DNA of 64,000 nt, taken from Corbicula japonica (taxonomy: Eukaryota; Mollusca; Bivalvia; Venerida; Cyrenidae). The notes beneath the pieces are model-generated. The model was not told the origin of the DNA, did not search any database, and saw only the letters and a list, made by a program, of their open reading frames with translations. The first letter of the stretch is position 1, and each line of letters starts with the position of its first letter. The DNA is taken from positions 1,240,001 to 1,304,000 of the forward strand of contig JAZAYU010000038.1 in NCBI GenBank assembly GCA_038501625.1. Reading direction: 5' to 3'. Both the position numbers and the translations under genes were made by a program. Shown one piece after another: positions 43,276 through 54,866 of this stretch.

Positions 43276-46200
43276 CGTATATATGAAGGAAAGGGTTTTA
43301 AGTAAGCCTTTATTAATTTAAGTTTTAACAATTAAGTACGAGACTGTTAAATTAAGTTTTAAAATTAAGTGCAAGTTTATTAGCTTAAGTTTTAACACTT
43401 AAGTACCCGTTTATAAACTAAGTTTTAACAATTCAAAAGCACCGAGTGAATGTAGCGTTACGCGGTACACCGTACCCTTAACCGCCTATTAAATCGGGCT
43501 TAAATCCTAAGTGTATGTTGCAGCCATAGAATCATCTCGGCCATTCAACCACCACATGGTCATAAAGTCACACAAAATTTCGGTCAAAACGTCCTCACTA
43601 AACCATAATGTTACCCACCTACACTGTAATAAAGTAATCCCTTGTGACCTTAATAAAGTCACAGTCGGACACAACTATCAGGCAATATGTTAATGGACTG
43701 AAGCCAGGGATTTCAATAGCTTTGAAAACAAGGGGTCAACTGACCCCTGTTGAATATTACCCAGAATACTACTCAGACTGTTTTTCGTATTGAATTTATT
43801 AAGATAACCACCATTAAATATTAAAATGGCATTGGGCAATTCAACACAATTCATATTAGCATTTCTTGAAAGTCGGGGAAGCTAAGCATCTAGCAAAGAG
43901 TCTAAACGTATGAAATAGATGAAGGGTGGACGCATACACTAAATTCAAAATATATGAACATAATTATACAAGTTAAACTGACTGAAATGTCATTTGCATA
44001 ATATTATGTAAAACGATGCATTTTATATAATTTAATATAAATATTGTTATATTTTATTTAACATTAACAATTACGCAGAAAGCTGAATCCTGTTTCACAA
44101 ATTGCACTTCCAGTGAGCAAATTTATAAACCCCTGCAAGTTTCTGTTTTAATATTATACCGGAATCAATTCGTTTGTAATTCGTCCGGTCCTTGAAATTT
44201 ATGTTTAAATTTACTGTTTACCTCCCAAGCCGTTCCCCGACAAGACTTTATAACAAGCATTCACGTGAAGTATATTATATTGTCGCTCACTGAAATGATA
44301 AGTTTGGCGAAGATACGGCATTTAAACTTTTTAAAATGTTATAAAAAACACTTCTCAAAAGGTGGTTAACGTCAGTAAGAAATATTCCGAAACTACAACT
44401 CTGACAGTTTGCAATGCATGTTATATAAATTATTTGTTTGTTGTTCAATTACTTTGATCGACTAAGAGCAGATTTGATAAATTTAAATCTTACATCGATT
44501 TTGCATCAAAATAAAAAGGGGTTTGATTACATTTAAAACCCGTTTTATTAGTCGCACAACAAAAGAAGAATTTAACACATTGAATTTCATTTTCGTACCT
44601 TGATCAATAAAAACTGTCTTAATGGAAATCTAGAAGTTCATTTCATTAGTTGCCTGGGAACCAAGAAGAAGTGCATTTCGCGGCTGAACTGGCCGAACTC
44701 GTCAATCAATGGTCAATTAAAATGTATTCTTCAATAAGGGACAGCTCATAAAATGTTTGTCGTCGCCACGTATAAGGAAAGAAATGAAAGTGAATGTTTA
44801 CCTCTCCTGTAATCAACTTCATTAAGTTTACAAAAGGTTTCAGAGCTTCGACCGGACAGATCTTTGAAAAATGTTCACTGGGGTGTGACTGCGTTGGTTT
44901 TCAGTTTGGAAAAAGACATTAATTTCAAAGCGTTGATTACTTTTTCTTTAGTCAGGTCAAAGGTATGCGAAGAAGGCTAAGATTAAATGTATTGTCCGTT
45001 TAAAAGGGACGCAGCGGTGAATGGGTGGACATGCGTGATTTGATTATTCTTGTTCTTGTTTATGACGATGTCCTCACCATTTCATTTGCAGAACTTTAAA
45101 GCCCCAGCCCTAAACTTAAGTAAGAATATACTATTGAAAAATCATATTTGTCCATATAGACTCCAATATATAAACTCTGTAACAGAACACACAAGGTCCG
45201 ATCGAAATCTTATAGACGGGATTTTCAATGGTCATGTTAAATCATAGTTGACGAACTTTTAAGAAGCTAAATATAAAAGAACTATATTTAGCATCTATTT
45301 TTGACGAAGCGACCACTTCATGCGCGGTCTCGATTTCTGTGACGTTTCGGAAATCCTACTTACGCTTTTAGTCGCGCGGACCAAATTTATTTTAGTAAAT
45401 TAAAATTTTATTAGCCCGAACTAATGCTGCAAATTTGTGCCTATAGTTCCAAATACATGTAATATTTCATACAAGAGCGGGTTAAATTGAAGTAATGCCG
45501 CTTTAAACCTACTGGGTCAATAGAAAATCAGATTAACTGGCATTTACTAAACATTTTTAAAGCAAGGAACTTTCTTTTAAAAGACACCCACCCAATGTGT
45601 CTGTGACACATGCTTTTATCTTATTATTGGTTATTTAAGTGTCAAGACAACCAGATTATGTAACACTGGGAGGATATAAGGATTTATATATTTGTTTGAT
45701 ATAAATAAATATGAAAAAAACGTTGGTATTTACGTGACAGGATGAAATGTTGATATATTTAATATTAAAGAATCTAAATCGTGTTTGGTATTCAATTACC
45801 TTTTTTTTTATTTTTTGTATATTATAAAATTATCCTACACTTTGAGCCAGCTAGATGTGTGTTGGGGTGGATGGTCTTGGCCACCGGATCTCATAGCTGG
45901 ATCCCGGTCTTGATATATTCAAACAACAGTATGTTAATAAATATATGATGTCAAAACGTGAAAATTATATAAAGTTGCAGTAAAAGTTAATGACGCACGA
46001 ACGCAAACACACCCATGGTGCAAGCATATATTAAAAAATAGTTCGCAACGACTTCATAAACTGGTATATTTAACTTGCCCCAGACAAATATCAGGCTTAT
46101 TTAACAAAAAATTTAAAGAATGGACGCAGAATGTGAACTGCACGGAGTATGTATTGAAATTTTGGGCACAGCCGACAAATCATGACAAGATAATTGTCTA

Positions 46201-46439
46201 TTAATTGTACGTGACTTTTCCATTGCAGACCCGGTCGATTATCTGTGGTCACAGACCGGTGGTTTCCTTTCCCTGCCTTCGGTAAATGTAAACACGTATC
46301 CAGTTATTATCTGTAGCGAGTACAATAGAGATCTTTAATTGTTGAAAACAGGTGTCATGTTTTATTGCCTTCCGATGTTAAATACGTTTTGAATGCTGGG
46401 TGGGGCGCAATTAGTTTAACATTACTCTTAAGCATTCAG
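43276..46439. other. long non-coding stretch, no gene seen
   Basis: Starts with a local 'taagttttaacaattaagta' triplication (about 43300-43440). Otherwise AT-rich; no open frame above about 70 codons and no recognisable exon, RNA gene or transposon. Confidence 0.5.
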
Positions 46440-46625
46440 GTTTCATCTTCAGTTTAACCATTCACTCCATAGATGCTGGTATCTTTGGATGTGAGATCAT
46501 TCTAGATCCAGATCAGCTGACTTATCCATACCGACAGATCTGGATCAAAGCTGGTCAGTTCTTGGTTTGAAATTACCTAACATATAAAAAGCGAACAGTG
46601 TAGACCCTGATCAGAAGGTACAGGA
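46440..46625. mobile_element. degraded GCGAACAGTG-family element
   Basis: 'accattcactccatagatgc', 'ctagatccagatcagctga' and 'gcgaacagtgtagaccctga' retain the family's order with many changes. Confidence 0.5.
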
Positions 46626-48560
46626 GCGGCTACAGAGGGGGTTCAGCGGGTTGCATTCAGTGGATTTGCTCGAACCCATTTTTGGATAGTAATATCTAAC
46701 TTACTTGAGGAGTTTGGCCAGAAAGTTGGAAATTTCATGTGACTACCATATGAGTGCCCCCAAACAAACTTCGCTTTTTGCAATTCTTCCATCCGACACT
46801 GAGACATACATACAATATATAAAAGTGTTACCCGCAATGTTCAAAATGCTGAAAAGACAGAGTTCAAAATTGTATTAACCATATATAGGCGACAGTTAAT
46901 ACTTCACCCATATCTTCCCAATTATGAATACGTTTTAATTGAAAAGAGCTATTAGCATTTTTGTCAAAGCTTTTCAATAAATACGGAAAGATTCATTTAA
47001 ATTACATGTACAGCTATATGTTTTAATTAATTTCAACACTATGAAAGAAGATGCATCTTTCAGGCAACAGGTGGGAATAAGATATGAATGGAGGAAATCT
47101 ATAAACAAGTTAGGCCATCTGTTCACATTACTTTTAATGTATATCAATAATTTGCGACCTAGTATGTTACCTAATGATTGAAATTGACTTTAACAAACAG
47201 GATCGCTTTTTCGGTCATGTTTATGTTTGTGTTTTTTACATTGCCGGAGACTGACAAATGTTTTTGACAATCTGTAATCAACTTACACATTTCCAGTCAC
47301 CGTGTTTAAACGGTAATCCTATTTATATTCAAAATTCGCTCCAGAAATATAATTTAAATTCTTTATTTTGCCTCTTTTTAAAAAAAATAATCAATATCTC
47401 ATTGTGGGTGGTCACTATCAAAAATGTTCCTTAACAAACCTAAGGAAATTATCTCCCCAAAAAGTCATTGTTAATCTACTAATCCACTAATACCCAAATG
47501 ACGATTGTAGTTTTAGGCTTTAAATATAATAAACAGCTTCAAAAAATAAAGAATAACCTCCGTCTTATCTCATATGCCTATTTTGCAAAACGATTTTTCA
47601 CAATACAGATTTTTAACAACAATTTTTAGTCCCATATTTCCACCGATACAAGTTGAAATATTTCTTAAAATGTTTTAAATTTCTGTTATTGTACTGGTGT
47701 TTTGTTATCGGCTTTACCATCGGGTATGATAAAAATAAGGTCTGCCATTGAAAAGTGTAGACTAAAATTTCCAAAAGCCATTTTAATGTAAAAATGTTAA
47801 CGCCTGAAACTTAATACTGAGTCAGCCTAATGCGGGCATTGTATCATTAGGTAGCTACCTGTGATAGTGAGCACAGTCGGAAATATTTATTTGTTGTTTC
47901 GGAATATAAACGGATATAAAATTCCAATGCATATTAGGTAATTTTAAGATTTTATTATTAAGTCCATTTTAACCGGTGACTTTTTAACTGTCTCCTATTT
48001 ACGCAATTTTGATCATTATTTAATCTATTGGTATATTTTGCAAACGGCTGTTACCTACAGAACGTTTAAAATACGTACGCTTCTACGTGTTGACATTGAG
48101 TCTAAACTGGCCACATATGTGTCTTGGAAATCGAAAGACATCTGTTTTTAACAGTTATTGTTGATGGAAAATAGTGATTAATTTATGATGTTGGCTGAAA
48201 AATATTTTTCTAAAATGTTTGAAATTTTTTGGATGCACAATAATATTTCTTAAATGTTTGAAATTTATTGTTATTTCATTATCATTTAGGCTTTATTTGT
48301 GCAAAGTTAGAGAGGTTTAAAATATTTTTGTATTTAGTTATTTGTCGGAAAAGGAAACCATTTAATGGCACAGGCTGGAATCTAAATGAAACCAGAATTA
48401 CTTATGCTAAAATTAAAAACCTCTAACTGTGGAAGTAAACCTGGAATTATTAAGAAATAAATTTGAGACTCTTTGTAGTCGCCAAACAACAGATTGATAG
48501 TAATCTCGTAAAGAAGTTTTCATTTGAATTACATGATTAAAAGCTTATATGAAGGATATA
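46626..48560. other. long non-coding stretch, no gene seen
   Basis: AT-rich without coding structure. Some local duplications such as 'taaatgtttgaaattt' near 48210-48260. Confidence 0.5.
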
Positions 48561-48561
48561 T

Positions 48562-48601
48562 ATAGAGAGAGAGGGTGAGGGTGAGAGATAAAGGGAGAGA
48601 G

Positions 48602-48647
<46 letters not shown>
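48562..48647. repeat. GA microsatellite
   Basis: (ga)n tract, interrupted at its left part. Confidence 0.95.
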
Positions 48648-48650
<3 letters not shown>

Positions 48651-48949
48651 GACGGACGGACAGTGATGTTCATATACATGTATTTGTAGTCTGTATATAT
48701 ACTTATCGCAAATCGCACTTTGGCTTGGTTACTATTCATAGACTGGTTTCGTCCTTCGACTATTCAGGAATTCACGAAGTAAATAGAGACAGTGGCTCCA
48801 GTCTAGATAGTCAAATTCTGATTATACCACCCTTCGGCTTTGGATATTGTATTACTAAATAATGAAATATTTATTCAACAATTCAGGTGAAATATTCAGC
48901 TTGCTTTAACAGAATACAGTAAAAAAAACCTTGTAAAGATCACCTAACA

Positions 48950-49265
48950 ACTAAGACCACCTCGATAATAGGACCACCTCGATAATAGGACCACCTCGAT
49001 AATAGGATCACCTCGATAATAAGACCTCCTCTATGATAGGGCCGTCTCCATAATAGGACCACCTCGATAATAAGACCTCCTCTATGATAGGGCCGTCTCC
49101 ATAATAGGACCACCTCGATAATAAGACCTCCTCTATGATAGGGCCGTCTCCATAATAGTACCACCTCGATAATAAGACCTCCTCTATGATAGGGCCGTCT
49201 CCATAATAGGACCACCTCGATAATAAGACCTCCTCTATGATAGGGCCGTCTCCATAATAGGATCA
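48950..49265. repeat. 51-bp higher-order array built from 17-bp units
   Basis: The first part is four plain 17-bp units ('ccacctcgataatagga' at 48957, 48974, 48991 and 49008). The second is five 51-bp units ('gccgtctcca' at 49041, 49092, 49143, 49194 and 49245, exactly 51 apart), each made of three diverged 17-mers: 'taataggaccacctcga', 'taataagacctcctcta' and 'tgatagggccgtctcca'. The Arg/Tyr-rich minus frame is a by-product. Confidence 0.95.
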
Positions 49266-49814
49266 CCTCGTTAAAATGACCATCGTACTTCATCAACCGC
49301 GGAGTCATTTTCAGTTAAAGTAGATCATAGTTTGTACCGATAAGTAATTTTTTTATTATACGATTTTTGGAATAATTTATATTCTTGGCCACATGTTGCC
49401 CCATGAAGAAAACCTTATAGAAACAAGTTCTTTTTAGTTCTGAATTCTACGTATTTTAAGCAGGAAACGTAAACAAGTAGTCAAATGGTCAAAAGAAAGA
49501 CTACTTTTTAAAATGAATTGATGTTACTTTATCAATAATTCGATTGCCTCTATTAATGATTTGTCAACATGAATGTTGACATAAAGGGAGGAACTGTTAT
49601 TCTGTATGTTTAATAAGTAAATGACCTTTTATGATTAAAATACACGGAACCACATCGAGCGGCGCTTTAGAAAGTTGACAGACCCACGGATATCAATTTC
49701 ATGACTGTATAACAGTAAGAAAGTCCTACCCCATTTTTTTTAGGAAGCTGAACATTAAATGAAAATAATATAATCAACGGGGATGCTGTGTCCTTTTAAC
49801 TTGTGCACAAGACA

Positions 49815-50325
49815 ATAAAACTGAAACTGGAGACCAGTCTCAAATCTCAAACATCTGGATTGATTCGTGATTTTAAAACTTATTTTTATACTCAACTCAG
49901 TATCAAAAATAAACATTTTAAACTGAAAATATGACATATTTGATCTCCGTAACAACTTGAGAACATACAGATATTTCTTATTTTTGAAGGCTGTTAATGT
50001 TTTACACATGTTAAGTTTGAGCACAAAATTGAGTTGAGCATGGAAAATGTTTTATTATCGAGGGTCTGATTGGCTGAAAGGGAGACTTCTAAATATCAAG
50101 TATAAGATTGGCTTAAATAGTTTATTATCTCAAATCTCAAGCATTTATTGGCTTTAATGGAAACCAGGCTAAAATCTCAAAGGATCTGATTAGCTGAAAT
50201 GGAGACCAGTCTCAAATCTCAAGCGTCTGATTATCTAAAATGGAGAAGTCAATTATATCCAATCAACTGCTTGAGATTTAAGGCTGGTCTATAGTTTCAG
50301 TTTTATGATCTCGGACCATCTCGGC
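49815..50325. mobile_element. degraded cluster of foldback MITE family
   Basis: Several scattered copies of 'ggagaccagtctcaaatctc', 'tctgattggctgaaa' and 'cagttttatgatctcgg'. These are the family's building blocks, broken and repeated over 500 bp. Confidence 0.55.
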
Positions 50326-50694
50326 CCACAGTATCAGAATGATGTCTGAAAAAAATATCGATAAACAAATCATCAGCAATTAAAAGAAATGATTAATTCT
50401 CATGCATTCAAGAATTCCCGAATCAATACAAACCATTTATTGTAATTATCGAATGGTTTAACACGAACAATAAATAAACACAATATCTTGTATCGACATT
50501 CACGTGAGGAAAACGAATACTGCCACCATTGTCATGCTAAATAAGTCGATGAATCAGAACCTTTTGAAAAGATTTAGTATTAAAGGCCCAATGACCGGTG
50601 GATGTTTGAACTTAGCGAAAAGCTGCGTAACACAAGTTTGACTGTATATCAAAAACGATATTTGTTTAAATTACCGATTATAAATAGGCTACTC

Positions 50695-51330
50695 GTTTAC
50701 ACAAATGGTAAATCCGCTCCATGTTTATACCCAAATGGTAAATCCGCTCCATGTTTATACCCAAATGGTAAATACGCTCCTGGTTAAAACCCAAATGGTA
50801 AATACGCTCCTGGTTTAAAACCCAAATGGTAAATACGCTCCTGGATTAAAACCCAAATGGTACATACGCCCCTGGTTTAAAACCCAAATGGTAAATACGC
50901 CCCTGGTTTAAAACTCAGATGGTAAATACGCTCCTGTTTTAAATCCCAAATGGTAAATACGTTCCTGGTTTAAAACCCAAATGGTAAATACGCTCCTGGT
51001 TTAAATCCAAAATGGTAAATACGCTCCTGGTTTAAAACTCAAATGGTAAATACGCTCCTGGTTTAAAACCCAAATGGTAAATACGCTCCTGGTTTAAACC
51101 CCCAAATTGCAAATACGCTCCTGGTTTAAACCCTCAAATTGTAAATACGCTCCTAGTTTAAAACCCAAATGGTAAATACGCTCTTGGTTTAAAACCCAAA
51201 TGGCAAGTACGCTCCTGGTTTAAAACCCAAATGGTAAATACGCTCCTGGTTTAAACCCCCAAATTGCAAATAAGCTCCTGCTTAAAAGCTCCAAAGGCAA
51301 ATAAGATCGTGGTTTATGGCAAATACGTTC
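50695..51330. repeat. tandem array of 30-31-bp units, about 20 copies
   Basis: The landmark 'aaatggtaaatacgctcctg' recurs at 30-31-bp spacing (50703, 50733, 50763, 50793, 50824 and on). The first two units have 'ccgctccatgtttata', and the right end decays into irregular copies to about 51440. Confidence 0.95.
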
Positions 51331-51538
51331 CTGGTTTTAAACCCCAGTTGCGAGCAGCACACGGTTAAAAATACCAATGATAAATACGCTCTATGAGTAA
51401 AGCTTCAATTGCAAATACACGCTTGGTTTAAAATCCCATTAGCAATTATACTTTTGCCATTGGCTTTGTGTTTATTTTCGTTTCATTGTTTTTTGTGTGT
51501 GTTCTATTTGTATTCAAAATGTAACTATTTTTACTTCG

Positions 51539-51540
<2 letters not shown>

Positions 51541-51592
<52 letters not shown>
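51541..51592. repeat. ATT trinucleotide microsatellite
   Basis: Uninterrupted (tta)n run of about 50 bp. Confidence 0.95.
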
Positions 51593-52204
51593 GCTGTTGT
51601 TGTTTTATTATATGGATTCATGGTAAATATTTATTGTTGTTGCTTTATTATACGTATAGGGTCAAAATCAATTAACTCTGAAGCGAGGCCACAACTTGAT
51701 AAACATTGCTATACTTCCTGGTATATCAAGTATTGACGTGTTGGTTAAAAAGAAAACCTGAATAAAACCTGAATAAAGTTCGTATGTCTATTAGATTTTA
51801 TTCAAAGCAGTTTTGAACGTTGGTAAAATTTAGAGTTATTGTAAAGAGATCCAAAACCGCTTAAGAGTTGCATAATATGTCTATTTTGGGGGCCCCTATC
51901 TCTGATGTTTAAAATCATGCCCGAATACAGAAATAGATAAAATTTTAGAAGCCTCGTAAACAAAAAGACCGATGCATGTAGGATTTAATTATTATGATGA
52001 ATCATGGACTGAATGCATCCGCTTTAAGTATCATGCGTACTGCATGGTTTTGCATCTTTATTCAAATATTTTAAAAACCCGTATCTTTTTAGGAAAACCT
52101 CATACAAGTTCTAAATATTATAAAGCTAGCTACTGTATTATTGTCTGTTTTTACAATTTTAGACTTGATCGGTAATAGTCACATTCTAATATTTTTTGCC
52201 TACT

Positions 52205-52223
52205 CTGTATGTCTGTCTGCCTG

Positions 52224-52258
<35 letters not shown>

Positions 52259-52325
52259 ATGCCTGTGTCGGTCTGTCTTGTCTGTCTGTCTGTCTGTCTT
52301 TCAGCTTGTCTGTTGATCTGTCTGC
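52205..52325. repeat. CTGT tetranucleotide microsatellite
   Basis: (ctgt)n with interruptions. Confidence 0.95.
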
Positions 52326-52329
52326 CCAT

Positions 52330-53992
52330 CCCGCTCAGATACCGCCGCGCCGCACCACGCCCTTCCCCATCCCTATTACTATCTGGTAATCTATTTATTA
52401 TGTGGATCATTCAGCAGATCGGGCACAGGCATACATCTCAGAAACCCCATATACCTAATTTATTTCGGTGTATTCACTTCATGACTTTATTGAACCGGCC
52501 GAACTACTCACAAAACTGTCCGAATGAATTTTGGCTAAATTGTACATCGAGAAAAAGTTAACGGAAGCCCTCTGTGGCGAGATAAATTTATTGCTCTCTT
52601 TATTTTATTTTTCACTGACATATTTCTCGGTCTCGCGTGGTTTTATTTGTACGCGCTATCTAGCGCTACGACCACACTGGCTGCCTATTTTTTATAATAT
52701 TTTATTTATATCCGCGTCGGAAACATAGTCCATAAGAAATGCCTCTTAAAACAGTGACTCGAAACAGGTACAATTTAAGATAGAGATGATCTAAGGGCAT
52801 AACCGGTAATTGGCGTGCGAAAAAAACGTGAAAATTGAATTTATATTTGTCTGGTTTACAAGACACAAAACGATAAAATTTTGTTGTGTTTTAGGATAAT
52901 GTAATCTATATTTTGTTGCTCATTTTTTGTTGCCTAAATAAAAGGGTTTTGCCGATAGGATTATAAGTTTGGTAGGCGTTGACAGTTAAAATTCATGTTC
53001 CGCCGTTGTAGGCAAAATCATGAAATCATTGTCATGATTTATAATACGTCGCCTCGGTTCTGTGTAACATGATAGGGATTCAAATCGACCTTAGTACAAA
53101 GATAGATTATTTTGTTACACATTAACATCTAAATAACTCGACTGAATTCAAGAGGTTAACATCATGCTTACAACACAATCTAATCACTTCTATTTCCTCC
53201 TAAAAGATCATATAGGTTTTCTTAAATTACCACAATCTTGACTGAAATAATTTCCTCAGTCTTTATGAAATCACATTTGTAACAAATTTTAGTTAGTAAA
53301 TTTCCCCCAAAATCAGTTTTATTTAGGCCATCTCTTTTACTTCCAGTCCATTTCGGTTCATTACTTAACGTACTATGTTGAAATAATTGTCATGTATCAA
53401 ATTAAAATTAATTTGTTTGATGAAAAAGCAAATTTCAAAAATATTCGAATGGGTTGATATCTCATTCTTCTCAAACCCCGTGCACCGAATCATCTGACAT
53501 AAACTTAATGGAAAGAAGTTATTTTTTTGTTATTTTCTCATAACTAATATTTCAGATTATTACGTAATTTGAATATAGAATGTCATTTTTACCCCGACAT
53601 GCAGGAGAAGCAATTTTGTCTGCACATCTTTCATTTTCGGTTTTTGCACACACTCATAGAAACTGATCCCCAAACCACTTAATCTAAATATACCATTTTC
53701 AGCACGCAATCAAGATTAGGCGATCTAGCTTTTTACATCAACAAGAAAATGCGCACATAAGATTAGGATATGATGGAAAGGTTTCGAAAATGCGTATGTG
53801 TAACTTAGATATGGTTGGAAGCTGACAAAGATGCATTCGTAAGATTATTCAGATATAGTGAGAAGGTTTCGAAAATTAATTGATTATCAGGTGGTGGAAG
53901 GTTTACAAAATGTTTTCGTAAGATCCATTTGTATGTTATGACAGAGGCCTCAACTCCTTTATGTGTACAAAATAAAATAGGAAACCTCTGCA
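52330..53992. other. non-coding, no gene seen
   Basis: AT-rich; no exon, RNA gene or recognised element. A faint 'gtttcgaaaatg' / 'gtttacaaaatg' local repeat near 53780-53910. Confidence 0.5.
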
Positions 53993-54196
53993 ATACTTTT
54001 GACCCTGCGGTGTAAGTTAACGATATTGGATTTATTAAAGAAAACAATCAATACAGATTAAAAAGACATTAAATAATTGATTTCAAGACAAAACAGTTCG
54101 TTTCACAACCTCTCTTGACGTAGGGAAGATACGAAACTAGCATGCATTGTAAATATATACAATTAATGACCAATTAGACCTTTGGTTGAGTGTATA
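53993..54196. mobile_element. Tc1/mariner-type MITE, copy 3 (3' fragment)
   Basis: Matches the last ~200 bp of the elements at 13302-13860 and 28851-29412: 'gatttcaagacaaaacagtt', 'caacctctcttgacgtaggg', and the right TIR 'tttggttgagtgta'. The left part is missing. Confidence 0.8.
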
Positions 54197-54572
54197 CCTT
54201 GGAAAACTTCAGTTGAATAATTCATGTCAGTTTTTACATAGATTTACAAGAAGCATATCACCGAAATGGTTGATTTTAACGTTGTGAGATCAGTCGGTTG
54301 TTTCCAAAACTAAAACCTAACTAGATTAATAAAAAAATTGGTTGCGGTAAATGAAGTGCTTAAAGTAAAATTTGAAATTTTCTATTTCTACGCGTCTTCT
54401 TTCCTTGTTTCAGATGATTACATTTTTTGTTTGTTTCATATTACATATGCATTGACAGTCATAACCCTTAGTATCAACTCACTATCTCATATTGACCCAG
54501 CTATTCTCGTACTGACCCATTTTAGTCTTCATATGAATTATATGTTTTTATTTGTTAATTAATCAAATTGTC

Positions 54573-54699
54573 ATTAATCAAGTGAATGCATATTGGCAAC
54601 GTTATTGGGCCTCCGGGCAGTCATATTAGCCTACGGTTTCGGCCAATATGGCTATCCTCGGCCCATTAACAAGGCCATTATGAATTCACTTGATTAATA
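54573..54699. mobile_element. palindromic element just upstream of gene D
   Basis: The arms 'ttaatcaagtgaat' and 'attcacttgattaa', with inner pairing 'aacgttattgggcc' / 'ggcccattaacaa' and 'catattagcc' / 'ggccaatatgg'. 127 bp ending about 105 bp before the gene D ATG. Confidence 0.7.
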
Positions 54700-54772
54700 A
54701 CATTATATTGTTTTAGACCTACTGTGTAGATGCCGCCAATCTGCAATTTATATATGTCTTCTTTTCCTTTTT

Positions 54773-54774
54773 AG
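54773..54774 (+). promoter_or_regulatory. possible 5' UTR splice acceptor of gene D
   Basis: 'tcttcttttcctttttag' just before GTGAATTTCG is a strong pyrimidine-tract acceptor 33 bp before the ATG, suggesting an upstream non-coding exon that is not identified. Confidence 0.35.
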
Positions 54775-54805
54775 GTGAATTTCGATTGAACTAATTGCAG
54801 AAAGA

Positions 54806-54866
54806 ATGGATTACAACATTTATATTGTGCTTGTGTGTGCACTGCTCACGGTAAACAGAGCTCAAG
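54806..54866 (+). CDS. Gene D exon 1, signal peptide
   Basis: ATG at 54806; MDYNIYIVLVCALLTVNRAQ plus one base. A hydrophobic core (IYIVLVCALLTV) with cleavage expected near Arg-Ala-Gln. The donor is G|GTATGTG. 61 bp, nearly the same length, phase and CAA-G ending as the first exons of genes A-C. Confidence 0.7.

Noticed and set aside
48940..49308. Minus-strand Arg/Tyr/Gly-rich repeat protein (RRPYHRGGLIIEV)
   Set aside because: Falls exactly on the 17/51-bp tandem array. 51 and 17x3 keep the frame open by arithmetic; no flanking exon evidence.
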